Source of the DNA: an uncultured Faecalibacterium sp.
Lineage (GTDB): Bacteria > Bacillota > Clostridia > Oscillospirales > Ruminococcaceae
Assembly: GCA_934525405.1 (NCBI GenBank)
Contig: CAKSZF010000037.1
Location: forward strand, 1-13,632
DNA length: 13,632 bases
Direction: 5' to 3'
The notes under the pieces are model-generated. The model was not told where the DNA came from and did no database searches. It saw only the letters and a list, made by a program, of their open reading frames with translations. This document shows positions 1 through 5,029 of this stretch, piece after piece (position 1 is the stretch's first letter; each line of letters opens with the position of its first letter). The position numbers and the translations under genes are program-made.

Positions 1-68
1 GGGCCTTTCTACTGTCATCACGAAACACATCTTGATGAGCTGCACATTGAGTTCGTATGTGCGTGTTA

Positions 69-360
<292 letters not shown>

Positions 361-384
361 CGCTCCCAGCTGAGCTAAACCCCC
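361..384 (-). pseudogene. Truncated 5' half of a tRNA-Ala-like gene, copy 3
   Basis: It starts GGGGGTTTAGCTCAGC on the minus strand and matches the intact tRNA through the D arm except for two bases. It is promoter-proximal: its first G is about 27 nt from the expected transcription start. As in copy 2, what follows is not an anticodon arm. The acceptor difference (GGGGGTT versus GGGGGAT) suggests either drift or origin from a different alanine tRNA. Confidence 0.75.
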
Positions 385-417
385 AGATGTCTTGCCTTGT
401 GCCTGACGACGTGTGTA

Positions 418-446
418 ATTATACCAGCCGCAGGGGCGCTTGTCAA
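418..446 (-). promoter_or_regulatory. Consensus sigmaA promoter of the tRNA array
   Basis: On the minus strand TTGACA (446-441) and TATAAT (423-418) are separated by exactly 17 nt. Both hexamers are perfect consensus, as expected for a stable-RNA promoter. The predicted start is near 411, upstream of all three tRNA starts. The thiT terminator at 472-507 insulates it from the upstream gene. Confidence 0.92.
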
Positions 447-471
447 CAGTTTTTTTGAAAATTTTTGCAGC

Positions 472-507
472 AAAAGATCCCCGCAGGGCGTGTGCCCGGC
501 GGGGATC
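472..507 (-). terminator. Intrinsic terminator of thiT
   Basis: On the minus strand GATCCCCGC (507-499) pairs with GCGGGGATC (484-476), with an inner GGGC/GCCC stem around ACAC. A TTTT run follows. It lies ~40 nt after the thiT stop codon. Confidence 0.88.
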
Positions 508-545
508 GAAAAGCGGGGGAGTGCTCTTTTTGAAAAAACTACGCC

Positions 546-1112
546 TTAGCGTGCCTGACGGTCGAAGATCTGCGGAGCTACGCGGCACAGCAGCACAGCG
601 GCCACCATGGTGAGCAGGGTCTCGGGCAGCATATAACTGCCGTTGTAGGTCAGGCTGTAAGTCCATGCGGCCAGACCATCGGTCAGGTTGCCCCACACCA
701 GCACGCCGGACAAAAAGCTGCACATAAAGCGCAGGAAACCGGCGGCAAAGGTGCCCACGGCCACGCCCACGGTGCGGTTCTTGAAGGGGCGGGCGAACAG
801 CTCGGCCAGACCCAGTGCCATAAAGGCCAGCACATAGTCCAGCAGCACCTCACCGAGGAAGTAGAGGAAGGTGGAAGCGGGAGGAGGGTAGAAGCCCATG
901 ATCATTTGCAGGCAGGAGTTCACGAAACCGGTGAACAGGCCCCACTTTGCGCCGTGGCGGAAGGACACCAGCACAAAGGGCAGCATGCTCAGCAGGGTGA
1001 TGCTGCCGCCGTTGGGCATGGTGAAGAACTTGATGTTGGAAAGCACCGTGCCAATGGCGATCATCAGGGCGCATTCCACCAGAATACGGGTCTTGGAATA
1101 GGTTTTGGACAT
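546..1112 (-). CDS. thiT: Thiamine ECF transporter S-component ThiT
   Basis: This 188-residue hydrophobic protein has about six membrane segments, the normal size for ThiT. ThiT binds thiamine and works with the shared EcfA/A'/T energising module, which is not in this window. Family-typical stretches are MPNGGSITLLSMLPF (32-46) and the C-terminal AWTYSLTYNGSYMLPE (149-164), which carries the Tyr/Asn pair that contacts thiamine in the known structure. Trp140 fits the conserved binding-pocket Trp. Ser132 sits where I recall a thiamine-contacting His in characterised ThiT, which may alter affinity. A GAGAGAGGAA ribosome site lies ~10 nt before the ATG. The TPP riboswitch and attenuator immediately upstream make the thiamine assignment very secure. 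The stop is followed by a terminator, so the gene is monocistronic. Confidence 0.95.
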   Translation of the reverse strand: MSKTYSKTRILVECALMIAIGTVLSNIKFFTMPNGGSITLLSMLPFVLVSFRHGAKWGLFTGFVNSCLQMIMGFYPPPASTFLYFLGEVLLDYVLAFMALGLAELFARPFKNRTVGVAVGTFAAGFLRFMCSFLSGVLVWGNLTDGLAAWTYSLTYNGSYMLPETLLTMVAAVLLCRVAPQIFDRQAR

Positions 1113-1143
1113 GATGAAAAGATTCCTCTCTCATAGTAGTACA

Positions 1144-1178
1144 TAAAAACAAAATGCGCCTGCTGGCAGCAGACGCAT
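1144..1178 (-). terminator. Riboswitch-controlled attenuator before thiT
   Basis: On the minus strand ATGCGTCTGC and GCAGGCGCAT form a ~10-11-bp stem around a short loop (1178-1154), followed by TTTTGTTTTT. It sits between the TPP aptamer and the thiT start. It is therefore the expression platform: TPP binding should favour this terminator and switch thiT off. Confidence 0.9.
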
Positions 1179-1208
1179 GGAGGTTTGTTGAACGTGCCGG
1201 ACAGTTCC

Positions 1209-1294
1209 GCAAACTTCCTACGCCGGCATTGCCCGGATCAGGTAAAGGGTACTCCGCGCTATGCGGATCTCAGCCTTACGGCGCCCCTGTTTTT
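1209..1294 (-). promoter_or_regulatory. TPP (THI-box) riboswitch aptamer
   Basis: Read on the minus strand, the region shows the hallmark TPP aptamer blocks in order: a GGGG 5' strand, GGCTGAGAT, then ACCCTTTACCTGATC, a CCGG-type helix and GCGTAGGAA. The outer P1 helix can close through AAAC and GTTT. It is located between the promoter at 1307-1335 and the attenuator at 1144-1178, in the leader of thiT. Confidence 0.96.
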
Positions 1295-1306
1295 ATGTCC
1301 GCCCAC

Positions 1307-1335
1307 AGTATACGCGCCGGGAGACAAAAAGTCAA
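1307..1335 (-). promoter_or_regulatory. sigmaA promoter of thiT/TPP leader
   Basis: TTGACT (1335-1330) and TATACT (1312-1307) on the minus strand are 17 nt apart. The predicted start is near 1300, a few bases before the TPP aptamer, which is the normal arrangement for a riboswitch leader. Confidence 0.85.
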
Positions 1336-1343
1336 GCCCGCAG

Positions 1344-1372
1344 ACATATTCCGCCTCAGCGGCGCGTATGTT
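1344..1372 (+). promoter_or_regulatory. Possible sigmaE-type promoter of spoIIID
   Basis: ACATATT (1344-1350) resembles the sigmaE -35 element. 14 nt downstream CGTATGTT (1365-1372) is a partial match to the sigmaE -10. The position, ~37 nt before the start of spoIIID, and the known sigmaE control of spoIIID in Bacillus and Clostridium support it. The -10 match is weak. Confidence 0.35.
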
Positions 1373-1408
1373 ATACCATTGCAAAGCTGGAACGCAGGGA
1401 GGCGGGAT

Positions 1409-1657
1409 ATGAAAGCCGATCCGGAACAGCGTGCCGTGCAGCTGGGCGAATATATTGCCGCCTACAACGCCACGGTGCGGGCAGCGGCGGCTGCGTTCGG
1501 GTGCAGCAAGTCCACCGTGCACAAGGACGTTGCCGTGCGACTGCGCAGCATCAGCCCTGCGCTGTACGGGCAGGTGCGTGCCGTGCTGGCACGAAACAAG
1601 GCCGAGCGCCACCTGCGGGGCGGGGCTGCCACCCGGCGCAGATACAGCCGCCGCTGA
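1409..1657 (+). CDS. spoIIID: Sporulation transcription factor SpoIIID
   Basis: SpoIIID is a small DNA-binding protein that activates and represses mother-cell genes under sigmaE and sets up sigmaK. The 82-residue product has the family's diagnostic features: an N-terminal helix ending in LGEYI, then TVRAAAAAFGCSKSTVHKDV (about residues 22-41), which is the helix-turn-helix, and the C-terminal RHLRGGAAT basic region. The ATG at 1409 was chosen because GGGAGG (1397-1402) lies six bases upstream and the family N-terminus begins here. The open frame extends upstream to 1154 but only antisense to the thiT leader. It is slightly shorter than Bacillus SpoIIID (about 93). It converges on sigG across a shared terminator and shows no lesion. 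Confidence 0.93.
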   Translation: MKADPEQRAVQLGEYIAAYNATVRAAAAAFGCSKSTVHKDVAVRLRSISPALYGQVRAVLARNKAERHLRGGAATRRRYSRR

Positions 1658-1662
1658 AGCCC

Positions 1663-1697
1663 AAAAAAGACCGCTGCACTGCGCAGCGGTCTTTTTT
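1663..1697. terminator. Bidirectional terminator between spoIIID and sigG
   Basis: AAAAAA-GACCGCTGC (1663-1677) and GCAGCGGTC-TTTTTT (1683-1697) form a 9-bp GC-rich stem with five loop bases and T-runs on both strands. It serves spoIIID (+) and sigG (-), which converge here. Confidence 0.92.
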
Positions 1698-1724
1698 GCT
1701 GAGAGGGTTTTCAGGCGGCTGCTT

Positions 1725-2492
1725 TCATCCCCCGGTGTGAAACTGCTGTAATGCGCCTTTTTCCAGCCGGCTTACCTGCGCCTGACTGATGCCGATCTCC
1801 TGCGCCACCTCCATCTGGGTCTTACCGCGCAGATACCGCAGCTCCATGATGCGCTTTTCCCGGGGCGAAAGAGCGGCTACCGTATCGCGGAACTGCAACC
1901 CGCTGATCCAGCTTTCCTCGTTGTCCGGGTCGCGCACCTGGTCGATTACATACATCGCATCGCCGCCGTCGGTGTACACCGGCTCGTCAAGGCTGAGCGG
2001 CTCCACCACCGATTCCAGCGCGGCGGTCACCTCGCGCCGGGCAAGCCCCGCTGCTGCGGCAATCTCGTCCATGGTGGGTTCGCGCCCCAGCTGCTTTTCC
2101 AGCGTTTCCCGCGCCTGCATGGCACGGTAGGCGGTATCCCGCAGGGTGCGGCTTACCCGCAGGGCATTGTTGTCCCGCAGAAACCGCCGGATCTCCCCGA
2201 TGATCATGGGCACACCGTAGGTGGAGAACCGCACCGGCTGCGCAGGGTCGAAGTTGTCAATGGCTTTGATCAGCCCGATGCATCCTACCTGAAACAAATC
2301 GTCCAGATTCTCGCCCCGCTGGGCAAACCGCTGCACCACGCTGAGCACCAGCCGCAGGTTGCCCTCCACCATCCGCGCCCGGGCAGCTTTGTCCCCGGCG
2401 TGGGCCAGGGTGAGCAGCTGCCGCTTTTCCGCCTCGGTCAGCACAGGCAGCTGCCCCGTGTTCACACCGCATAGCTCCACCTTGTTGTACAT
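1725..2492 (-). CDS. sigG: RNA polymerase sporulation sigma factor SigG
   Basis: SigmaG is the late forespore sigma factor. The 255-residue protein begins MYNKVELCGVNT, very close to the characteristic SigG N-terminus (NKVEICGV). Region 2 spans about 41-110 with NLRLVLSV, DLFQVGCIGLIKAIDNFD, FSTYGVPMIIGEIRRFLRDN and RVSR. Region 3 covers about 118-190, including DGGDAMYVIDQ. Region 4 (205-248) holds the HTH KTQMEVAQEIGISQAQVSRL. Length and motif order are normal, with no frameshift. It lies downstream of spoIIGA-sigE as in Bacillus, but separated from sigE by ~530 bp holding a small convergent locus. A sigmaG-type promoter at 2524-2553 and a terminator at 2557-2593 suggest independent, autoregulated transcription. 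The ribosome site (GGGGGCG) is only moderate. Confidence 0.96.
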   Translation of the reverse strand: MYNKVELCGVNTGQLPVLTEAEKRQLLTLAHAGDKAARARMVEGNLRLVLSVVQRFAQRGENLDDLFQVGCIGLIKAIDNFDPAQPVRFSTYGVPMIIGEIRRFLRDNNALRVSRTLRDTAYRAMQARETLEKQLGREPTMDEIAAAAGLARREVTAALESVVEPLSLDEPVYTDGGDAMYVIDQVRDPDNEESWISGLQFRDTVAALSPREKRIMELRYLRGKTQMEVAQEIGISQAQVSRLEKGALQQFHTGG

Positions 2493-2523
2493 CCAAACGC
2501 CCCCGGTCTTTTAGCTTTACCGG

Positions 2524-2553
2524 AAGTATGGCTCTGTGCGCCGGGCGCTATGC
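2524..2553 (-). promoter_or_regulatory. Putative sigmaG (sigmaF/sigmaG) promoter of sigG
   Basis: On the minus strand GCATA (2553-2549) and CATACTT (2530-2524) are separated by exactly 18 nt. From memory, the Bacillus sigmaG consensus is GHATR-N18-CATnhTA; this matches all but the last base. The predicted start lies about 25 nt before the sigG ATG. The match supports autoregulation, as known for sigG elsewhere. Confidence 0.65.
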
Positions 2554-2556
2554 GTG

Positions 2557-2593
2557 GAAAAAATTGAGCGCCCCTCCGCAAAAGAGGGACGCT
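2557..2593 (-). terminator. Terminator upstream of sigG
   Basis: Minus strand AGCGTCCCTC (2593-2584) pairs with GAGGGGCGCT (2576-2567), 10 bp with one G-U, followed by CAATTTTTT. It would stop any transcript coming from sigE or from the promoter at 2986-3014, leaving sigG to its own promoter. Confidence 0.8.
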
Positions 2594-2596
2594 TTG

Positions 2597-2625
2597 TAGA
2601 CAAAGCTGTAATTTTATGGTATGCT
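2597..2625 (+). promoter_or_regulatory. Putative sigmaA promoter of the small toxin-like ORF
   Basis: TAGACA (2597-2602) and TATGCT (2620-2625) lie 17 nt apart on the plus strand. A start near 2632 would give a ~145-nt leader before the ATG at 2777. The -35 has one mismatch and the -10 two, so this is plausible but not strong. Confidence 0.5.
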
Positions 2626-2651
2626 GTGATTGGCAGCGCAAGCCGTCCATC

Positions 2652-2696
2652 AGGCGCTGTGCCCACAAACGCAGGCGGCTAGCTCCTTACCGGTAC
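2652..2696 (+). repeat. Inverted repeat arm A (5' leader of small ORF mRNA)
   Basis: This 45-nt stretch contains AGGCGCTG, ACAAACG, GCTAGCTCCTTACC and a final TAC. The same blocks in the same order occur on the opposite strand at 2974-2937, near the start of the putative antisense RNA. The arm is six bases longer through one insertion plus small gaps. It therefore forms an imperfect inverted repeat in DNA, and the two convergent RNAs carry the same 5' motif. Confidence 0.8.
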
Positions 2697-2776
2697 CTGA
2701 GTGCCGGGTTAGAGCGATTTTTTCTTTGAAATCTCGTTTCTCCCCGGACGCTTAAGGGCGGGAAGGGGGATGCGTC

Positions 2777-2887
2777 ATGACGTTTGAACAGGTCGTATTG
2801 CTGCTCACGCTGCTTGGCGGAGCGATCTACATCACCTTTCAGATCACATGGACTGTATCGCACAGTGATGATAAAAAGAAAAAATGA
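2777..2887 (+). CDS. Small single-pass membrane peptide, type I toxin-like
   Basis: The 36-residue ORF starts MTFEQVVLLLTLLGG. A hydrophobic segment (about residues 5-28) follows, then a charged tail SHSDDKKKK. This architecture matches the holin-like/TxpA-like class of type I toxins: a short N-cap, one transmembrane helix, a Lys-rich C-terminus. I do not recognise a specific family member. The strong ribosome site GGAAGGGGG (2761-2769) sits seven bases before the ATG. No in-frame upstream start exists. The stop codon lies inside the terminator stem. A consensus promoter on the other strand (2986-3014) fires towards it across a shared bidirectional terminator, giving a 3'-overlapping antisense RNA. 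It is inserted between sigE and sigG. It could alternatively be a harmless small membrane protein. Confidence 0.62.
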   Translation: MTFEQVVLLLTLLGGAIYITFQITWTVSHSDDKKKK

Positions 2888-2925
2888 CCGCCTTCATGAT
2901 TCCCCAATCCTGAACGGTCATTTTT
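2881..2925. terminator. Bidirectional terminator of the small convergent locus
   Basis: AAAATGACCG (2881-2890) pairs with CGGTCATTTT (2915-2924), and an inner TTCA/TGAA stem shortens the loop. T-runs follow on both strands: TTTTTCTTTT on plus and TTTTTTCTTTTTATC on minus. The small ORF's TGA is inside the left arm. Sharing one hairpin between convergent RNAs is typical of par/fst- and txpA/ratA-like modules. Confidence 0.85.
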
Positions 2926-2936
2926 CTTTTGATCTA

Positions 2937-2974
2937 GTATGGTAAGGAGTTAGCCGTTTGTAAGGCCAGCGCCT
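2937..2974 (-). repeat. Inverted repeat arm B (5' part of antisense RNA)
   Basis: Read on the minus strand this stretch carries AGGCGCTG, ACAAACG, GCTAACTCCTTACC and a final TAC. These are the same ordered blocks as plus-strand 2652-2696. It begins about five bases after the predicted start of the antisense RNA. Confidence 0.8.
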
Positions 2975-2985
2975 CTTGTGTTTTC

Positions 2986-3014
2986 ATTATACACGTTCCC
3001 ACGCGGAATGTCAA
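2986..3014 (-). promoter_or_regulatory. Perfect sigmaA promoter, minus strand, between sigE and sigG
   Basis: TTGACA (3014-3009) and TATAAT (2991-2986) are exactly 17 nt apart on the minus strand, right after the sigE stop. Since two terminators (2881-2925 and 2557-2593) stand between it and sigG, its most likely product is the short antisense RNA rather than sigG mRNA. Confidence 0.9.
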
Positions 3015-3020
3015 GCGCTG

Positions 3021-3725
3021 CTACTCGCTTTCAAGGCGGGTTTTCAGGGTGCGGATGATGCGCTTTTCCAGCCGGGAAATGTAGCTCTGGCTGATGCCAA
3101 GGGCATCGGCGGCTTCCTTCTGGGTGCGCTCCACGCCATCGGCAAGGCCGAAGCGCAGCTCCATGATCTGGCGCTCCCGTGCCGAGAGCGCCGCCACGGC
3201 GCTGCGCAGCACCGCGCGCTCGGCGTCCTGCTCCAGCTGCTGGCTTACGGCGTTGGCGTCACTGCCCAGAATGTCCGAGAGCAGCAGCTCGTTGCCGTCG
3301 CCGTCCACGTTCAATGGCTCGTCGATGCTGGCCTCCTGTCGGCGGTTAGAGCTTTTGCGCAGGTACATCAGGATCTCGTTGCCGATACAGCGGCTGGCGT
3401 AGGTGGCAAGCTTGATACTGCGGGCAGGGGTGAAAGTGTTTACTGCCTTGATCAGCCCGATGGTGCCAATGCTTACCAAGTCCTCGGAGGGCACACCGCT
3501 GTTCTCGTACTTTTTTGCCAGATACACCACCAGCCGCAGATTGTGGGTGATCAGCTCCTCGCGGGCGGCGGCGTCCCCGGCAGCCATGCGGTCAAGCAGG
3601 GCTTTTTCCTGCTCGGGGGTCAGCGGCGGGGGCAGGCTGGGCCCGCCCGCCAGATAATGCACCGCGCCGCAGCAGCGCAAATGCCCCCACAGCCGCTGCC
3701 AGACTTTGCGGAAAAACTGCAACAT
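3021..3725 (-). CDS. sigE: RNA polymerase sporulation sigma factor SigE (pro-sigmaE)
   Basis: SigmaE is the early mother-cell sigma factor, made as an inactive precursor. The 234-residue protein opens with a basic, aromatic pro-region (residues 1-~27) that should tether it to membrane. It is followed by [12 protein letters not shown] (24-35), the counterpart of the YIGGSEALPPPL processing region in Bacillus. Region 2 includes [33 protein letters not shown] and [19 protein letters not shown] (61-123). The [17 protein letters not shown] linker is at 135-151. The region 4 [23 protein letters not shown] is at 201-220. GGAGGG precedes the ATG. The partner protease gene spoIIGA is upstream, but a 167-bp MITE-like repeat separates the two, unlike the tight coupling in Bacillus. 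No lesions are seen. Confidence 0.96.
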   Translation of the reverse strand: MLQFFRKVWQRLWGHLRCCGAVHYLAGGPSLPPPLTPEQEKALLDRMAAGDAAAREELITHNLRLVVYLAKKYENSGVPSEDLVSIGTIGLIKAVNTFTPARSIKLATYASRCIGNEILMYLRKSSNRRQEASIDEPLNVDGDGNELLLSDILGSDANAVSQQLEQDAERAVLRSAVAALSARERQIMELRFGLADGVERTQKEAADALGISQSYISRLEKRIIRTLKTRLESE

Positions 3726-3768
3726 GGATATCCCTCCTGTGCACCATTTATTATATGTATAATAGGGG

Positions 3769-3935
3769 AACTCCCTCAGTCAAAGCCTTGCGGCTTTGCC
3801 AGCTCCCTCGGGGAGGGAGCCTCTGGCGCTGCCGGAAACTTTTTCATTGTTCCTAAAGCTTTAGCAACAGACTTTAAAACTTGGCTCTCCCTCCGGGAGA
3901 GCTGGCGCGGGAGCGCCTGAGAGGGCGGAAAACTC
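3769..3935. mobile_element. MITE-like intergenic repeat, copy 1 (spoIIGA-sigE gap)
   Basis: The left end AACTCCCTCAGTC and the next ~50 bp are nearly identical to copy 2 at 5584. They include the AAAGCC/GGCTTT hairpin and the GCTCCCTC/GAGGGAGC hairpin. The right part, reverse-complemented, has a related order (CCCTCTCAGGCGC..., CCAGCTCTCCC, GGAGGGAGAGCC), so the element has long imperfect terminal inverted repeats. It codes for nothing. It ends at the spoIIGA stop and begins ~45 bp before the sigE ATG, so it fills the intergenic gap of this operon. Confidence 0.75.
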
Positions 3936-4772
3936 CTACACCCCCACATCCTCTGCTACGTCATCCCCCAGCAGCAGCGTCCATGCGCCGGTGGGGGTGT
4001 CTGGGGCGCAAAAGGCCGCCAGCAGGCCGGGCACGCGGCGCTGCCCCCGGCACAGCGCGGCGGGCACAGCGGGCAGCAGGCAGCGGCCGGTAACGGCGGT
4101 GCAGGGCACAAACCGCACCCCCAGCCCCGGGGGCGGGGCAGCGCCGACGATAAACCAGCTGTCTAAGTATTCCCGCATCGGGACGGACAGCCGACTGCGC
4201 ACCGGCGGGTACTGCACCAGCACCACCCGCCGCCCGGCAAGGGGGTCTTGCAGGGTAAAGCCGGTGTCGTGGTAGGCCTGCACTGGCACATCTGCCCCCG
4301 CAAGGTGCAGCACGGCGGCAAAGCAGCCCCGCTGCGGGCGGCCAAACACCGCCAGCAGCCCGCGCAGCAGCACATACACCCCGGCGCAGCAGAGCAAAAG
4401 CCGCCCCGGGCGCACCGGCAGCAGCACATTCAGATTGTTGGCCTGTACCCCGGGCAGTACCACCGCGCCGCATAGCAGCCCGTTCAGAGCCGCATACCAC
4501 CCGCACAGCCGGGCAAAGCTGCGTGCCCCGGGCACGCCGTAGCACACCGCCACCACCCCGCAGCAGCTGACTATCTTATATAGTACCGCCAGCGGGGCGG
4601 GCCATGGCGGAGCAAGCAGGGCAAGGGTGCTTGCCGCAGCCGCCGCGCTGCCCGCACACAGCCGCAGCCCGGTGCAGCTGTGCCCGCACAAAAGCCCCGC
4701 GCCCAGCAGCAGCGCAGCGGCCGCAGCAAAGTTTACCAGTAGCAATTCGTCCACAAAAACAACTGTTTTCAT
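3936..4772 (-). CDS. spoIIGA: Sporulation sigma-E processing peptidase SpoIIGA
   Basis: SpoIIGA is a membrane aspartic protease that cleaves the pro-region from pro-sigmaE after asymmetric septation. The 278-residue protein has an N-terminal membrane domain (residues 1-~145, roughly five hydrophobic segments) beginning MKTVVFVDELLLVNF, typical of the family. The C-terminal protease domain carries the catalytic motif HDTGFTLQDPLAG (168-180), where Asp169 of DTG corresponds to the catalytic Asp of Bacillus SpoIIGA. Later family-like patches are RFVPCTAV (about 225-232) and the WTLLLG end. It is Ala/Leu/Cys rich and somewhat shorter than Bacillus SpoIIGA (about 309). Position directly before sigE on the same strand supports the call. 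A likely ribosome site (AAGGCGGTG) precedes the ATG. No frameshift is seen. Confidence 0.92.
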   Translation of the reverse strand: MKTVVFVDELLLVNFAAAAALLLGAGLLCGHSCTGLRLCAGSAAAAASTLALLAPPWPAPLAVLYKIVSCCGVVAVCYGVPGARSFARLCGWYAALNGLLCGAVVLPGVQANNLNVLLPVRPGRLLLCCAGVYVLLRGLLAVFGRPQRGCFAAVLHLAGADVPVQAYHDTGFTLQDPLAGRRVVLVQYPPVRSRLSVPMREYLDSWFIVGAAPPPGLGVRFVPCTAVTGRCLLPAVPAALCRGQRRVPGLLAAFCAPDTPTGAWTLLLGDDVAEDVGV

Positions 4773-4805
4773 TGCGCAGCACCGCCTTATGGTTCTGGTA
4801 GTCTA

Positions 4806-4827
4806 TTTTTCACGAATTCGTGAAAAA
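4806..4827. repeat. Perfect 22-bp palindrome between spoIIGA and the MAM-like gene
   Basis: The dyad is CACGAATTCGTG flanked by five T on the left and five A on the right, symmetric over all 22 bp. It lies 34 bp upstream of the spoIIGA ATG and ~120 bp upstream of the MAM-like promoter. Nearby TTGTCACA (4830-4837) is one base from a Spo0A-box core. It could be an operator for the divergent pair or a small hairpin; the sequence alone does not decide. Confidence 0.6.
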
Positions 4828-4904
4828 ACTTGTCACAGCAGAAAAAGCCGCATGAACAGTGCATATTCGCTACAAATGACGGGACGAGGTTTCACAGTTT
4901 TTAC

Positions 4905-4921
4905 ACTTTTTTCAAAAAAGT
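4905..4921. repeat. Inverted repeat abutting the MAM-like promoter
   Basis: ACTTTTTT-C-AAAAAAGT is a perfect 8-bp dyad ending two bases before the -35 hexamer at 4924. It could act as an operator, an UP-element-like A/T tract, or a terminator for transcripts entering from upstream. Confidence 0.45.
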
Positions 4922-4923
4922 AC

Positions 4924-4952
4924 TTGAACATTTCTGGAAAGTGTGGTATATT
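4924..4952 (+). promoter_or_regulatory. sigmaA promoter of the MAM-like gene
   Basis: TTGAAC (4924-4929) and TATATT (4947-4952) are 17 nt apart. The predicted start near 4959 gives a ~70-nt leader. In that leader GAGCCGG/CCGGTTC (4974-4992) forms a 7-bp hairpin near the 5' end, a possible mRNA stabiliser. Confidence 0.75.
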
Positions 4953-5029
4953 ATTGCCATCCTAATAAGGATTGAGCCGGAAACACCGGTTCGAAAATAT
5001 TTTTCTATTTTTGAAGGGAGTAATTCATT

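Larger units (their letters stand above)
2876..2979 (-). ncRNA. Putative ~100-nt antisense RNA (type I antitoxin-like)
   Basis: A perfect promoter (2986-3014, minus) predicts a start near 2979. Transcription should end at the U-run after the bidirectional hairpin (about 2876), giving ~100 nt. The RNA overlaps the last codons and 3' UTR of the small membrane-peptide mRNA. Its 5' part repeats the motif GCTAACTCCTTACC also found in the mRNA leader. CUCCUUACC can pair (8 of 9 positions, one G-U) with the peptide's ribosome site GGGAAGGGG at 2760-2768. No convincing ORF with a ribosome site lies within it. It has not been seen experimentally; the boundaries are predicted. Confidence 0.55.

Noticed and set aside
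361..384. A second functional tRNA starting at 384
   Set aside because: After the D arm no anticodon stem, T arm or matching 3' acceptor strand can be found within the next 100 nt.
1154..1408. N-terminal extension of spoIIID
   Set aside because: The frame stays open but crosses the antisense of the attenuator, TPP aptamer and thiT promoter. The ribosome site and the family N-terminus both point to the ATG at 1409.
2880..2957. 26-codon ORF within the putative antisense RNA (minus strand, starting about 2922)
   Set aside because: It has no ribosome site and its frame runs through the terminator stem and into the antisense of the toxin-like ORF, so a non-coding RNA is more likely.
2976..3920. 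314-codon open frame on the plus strand
   Set aside because: Antisense to sigE, which has unmistakable sigma regions; it runs on into the MITE-like repeat and has no ribosome site.
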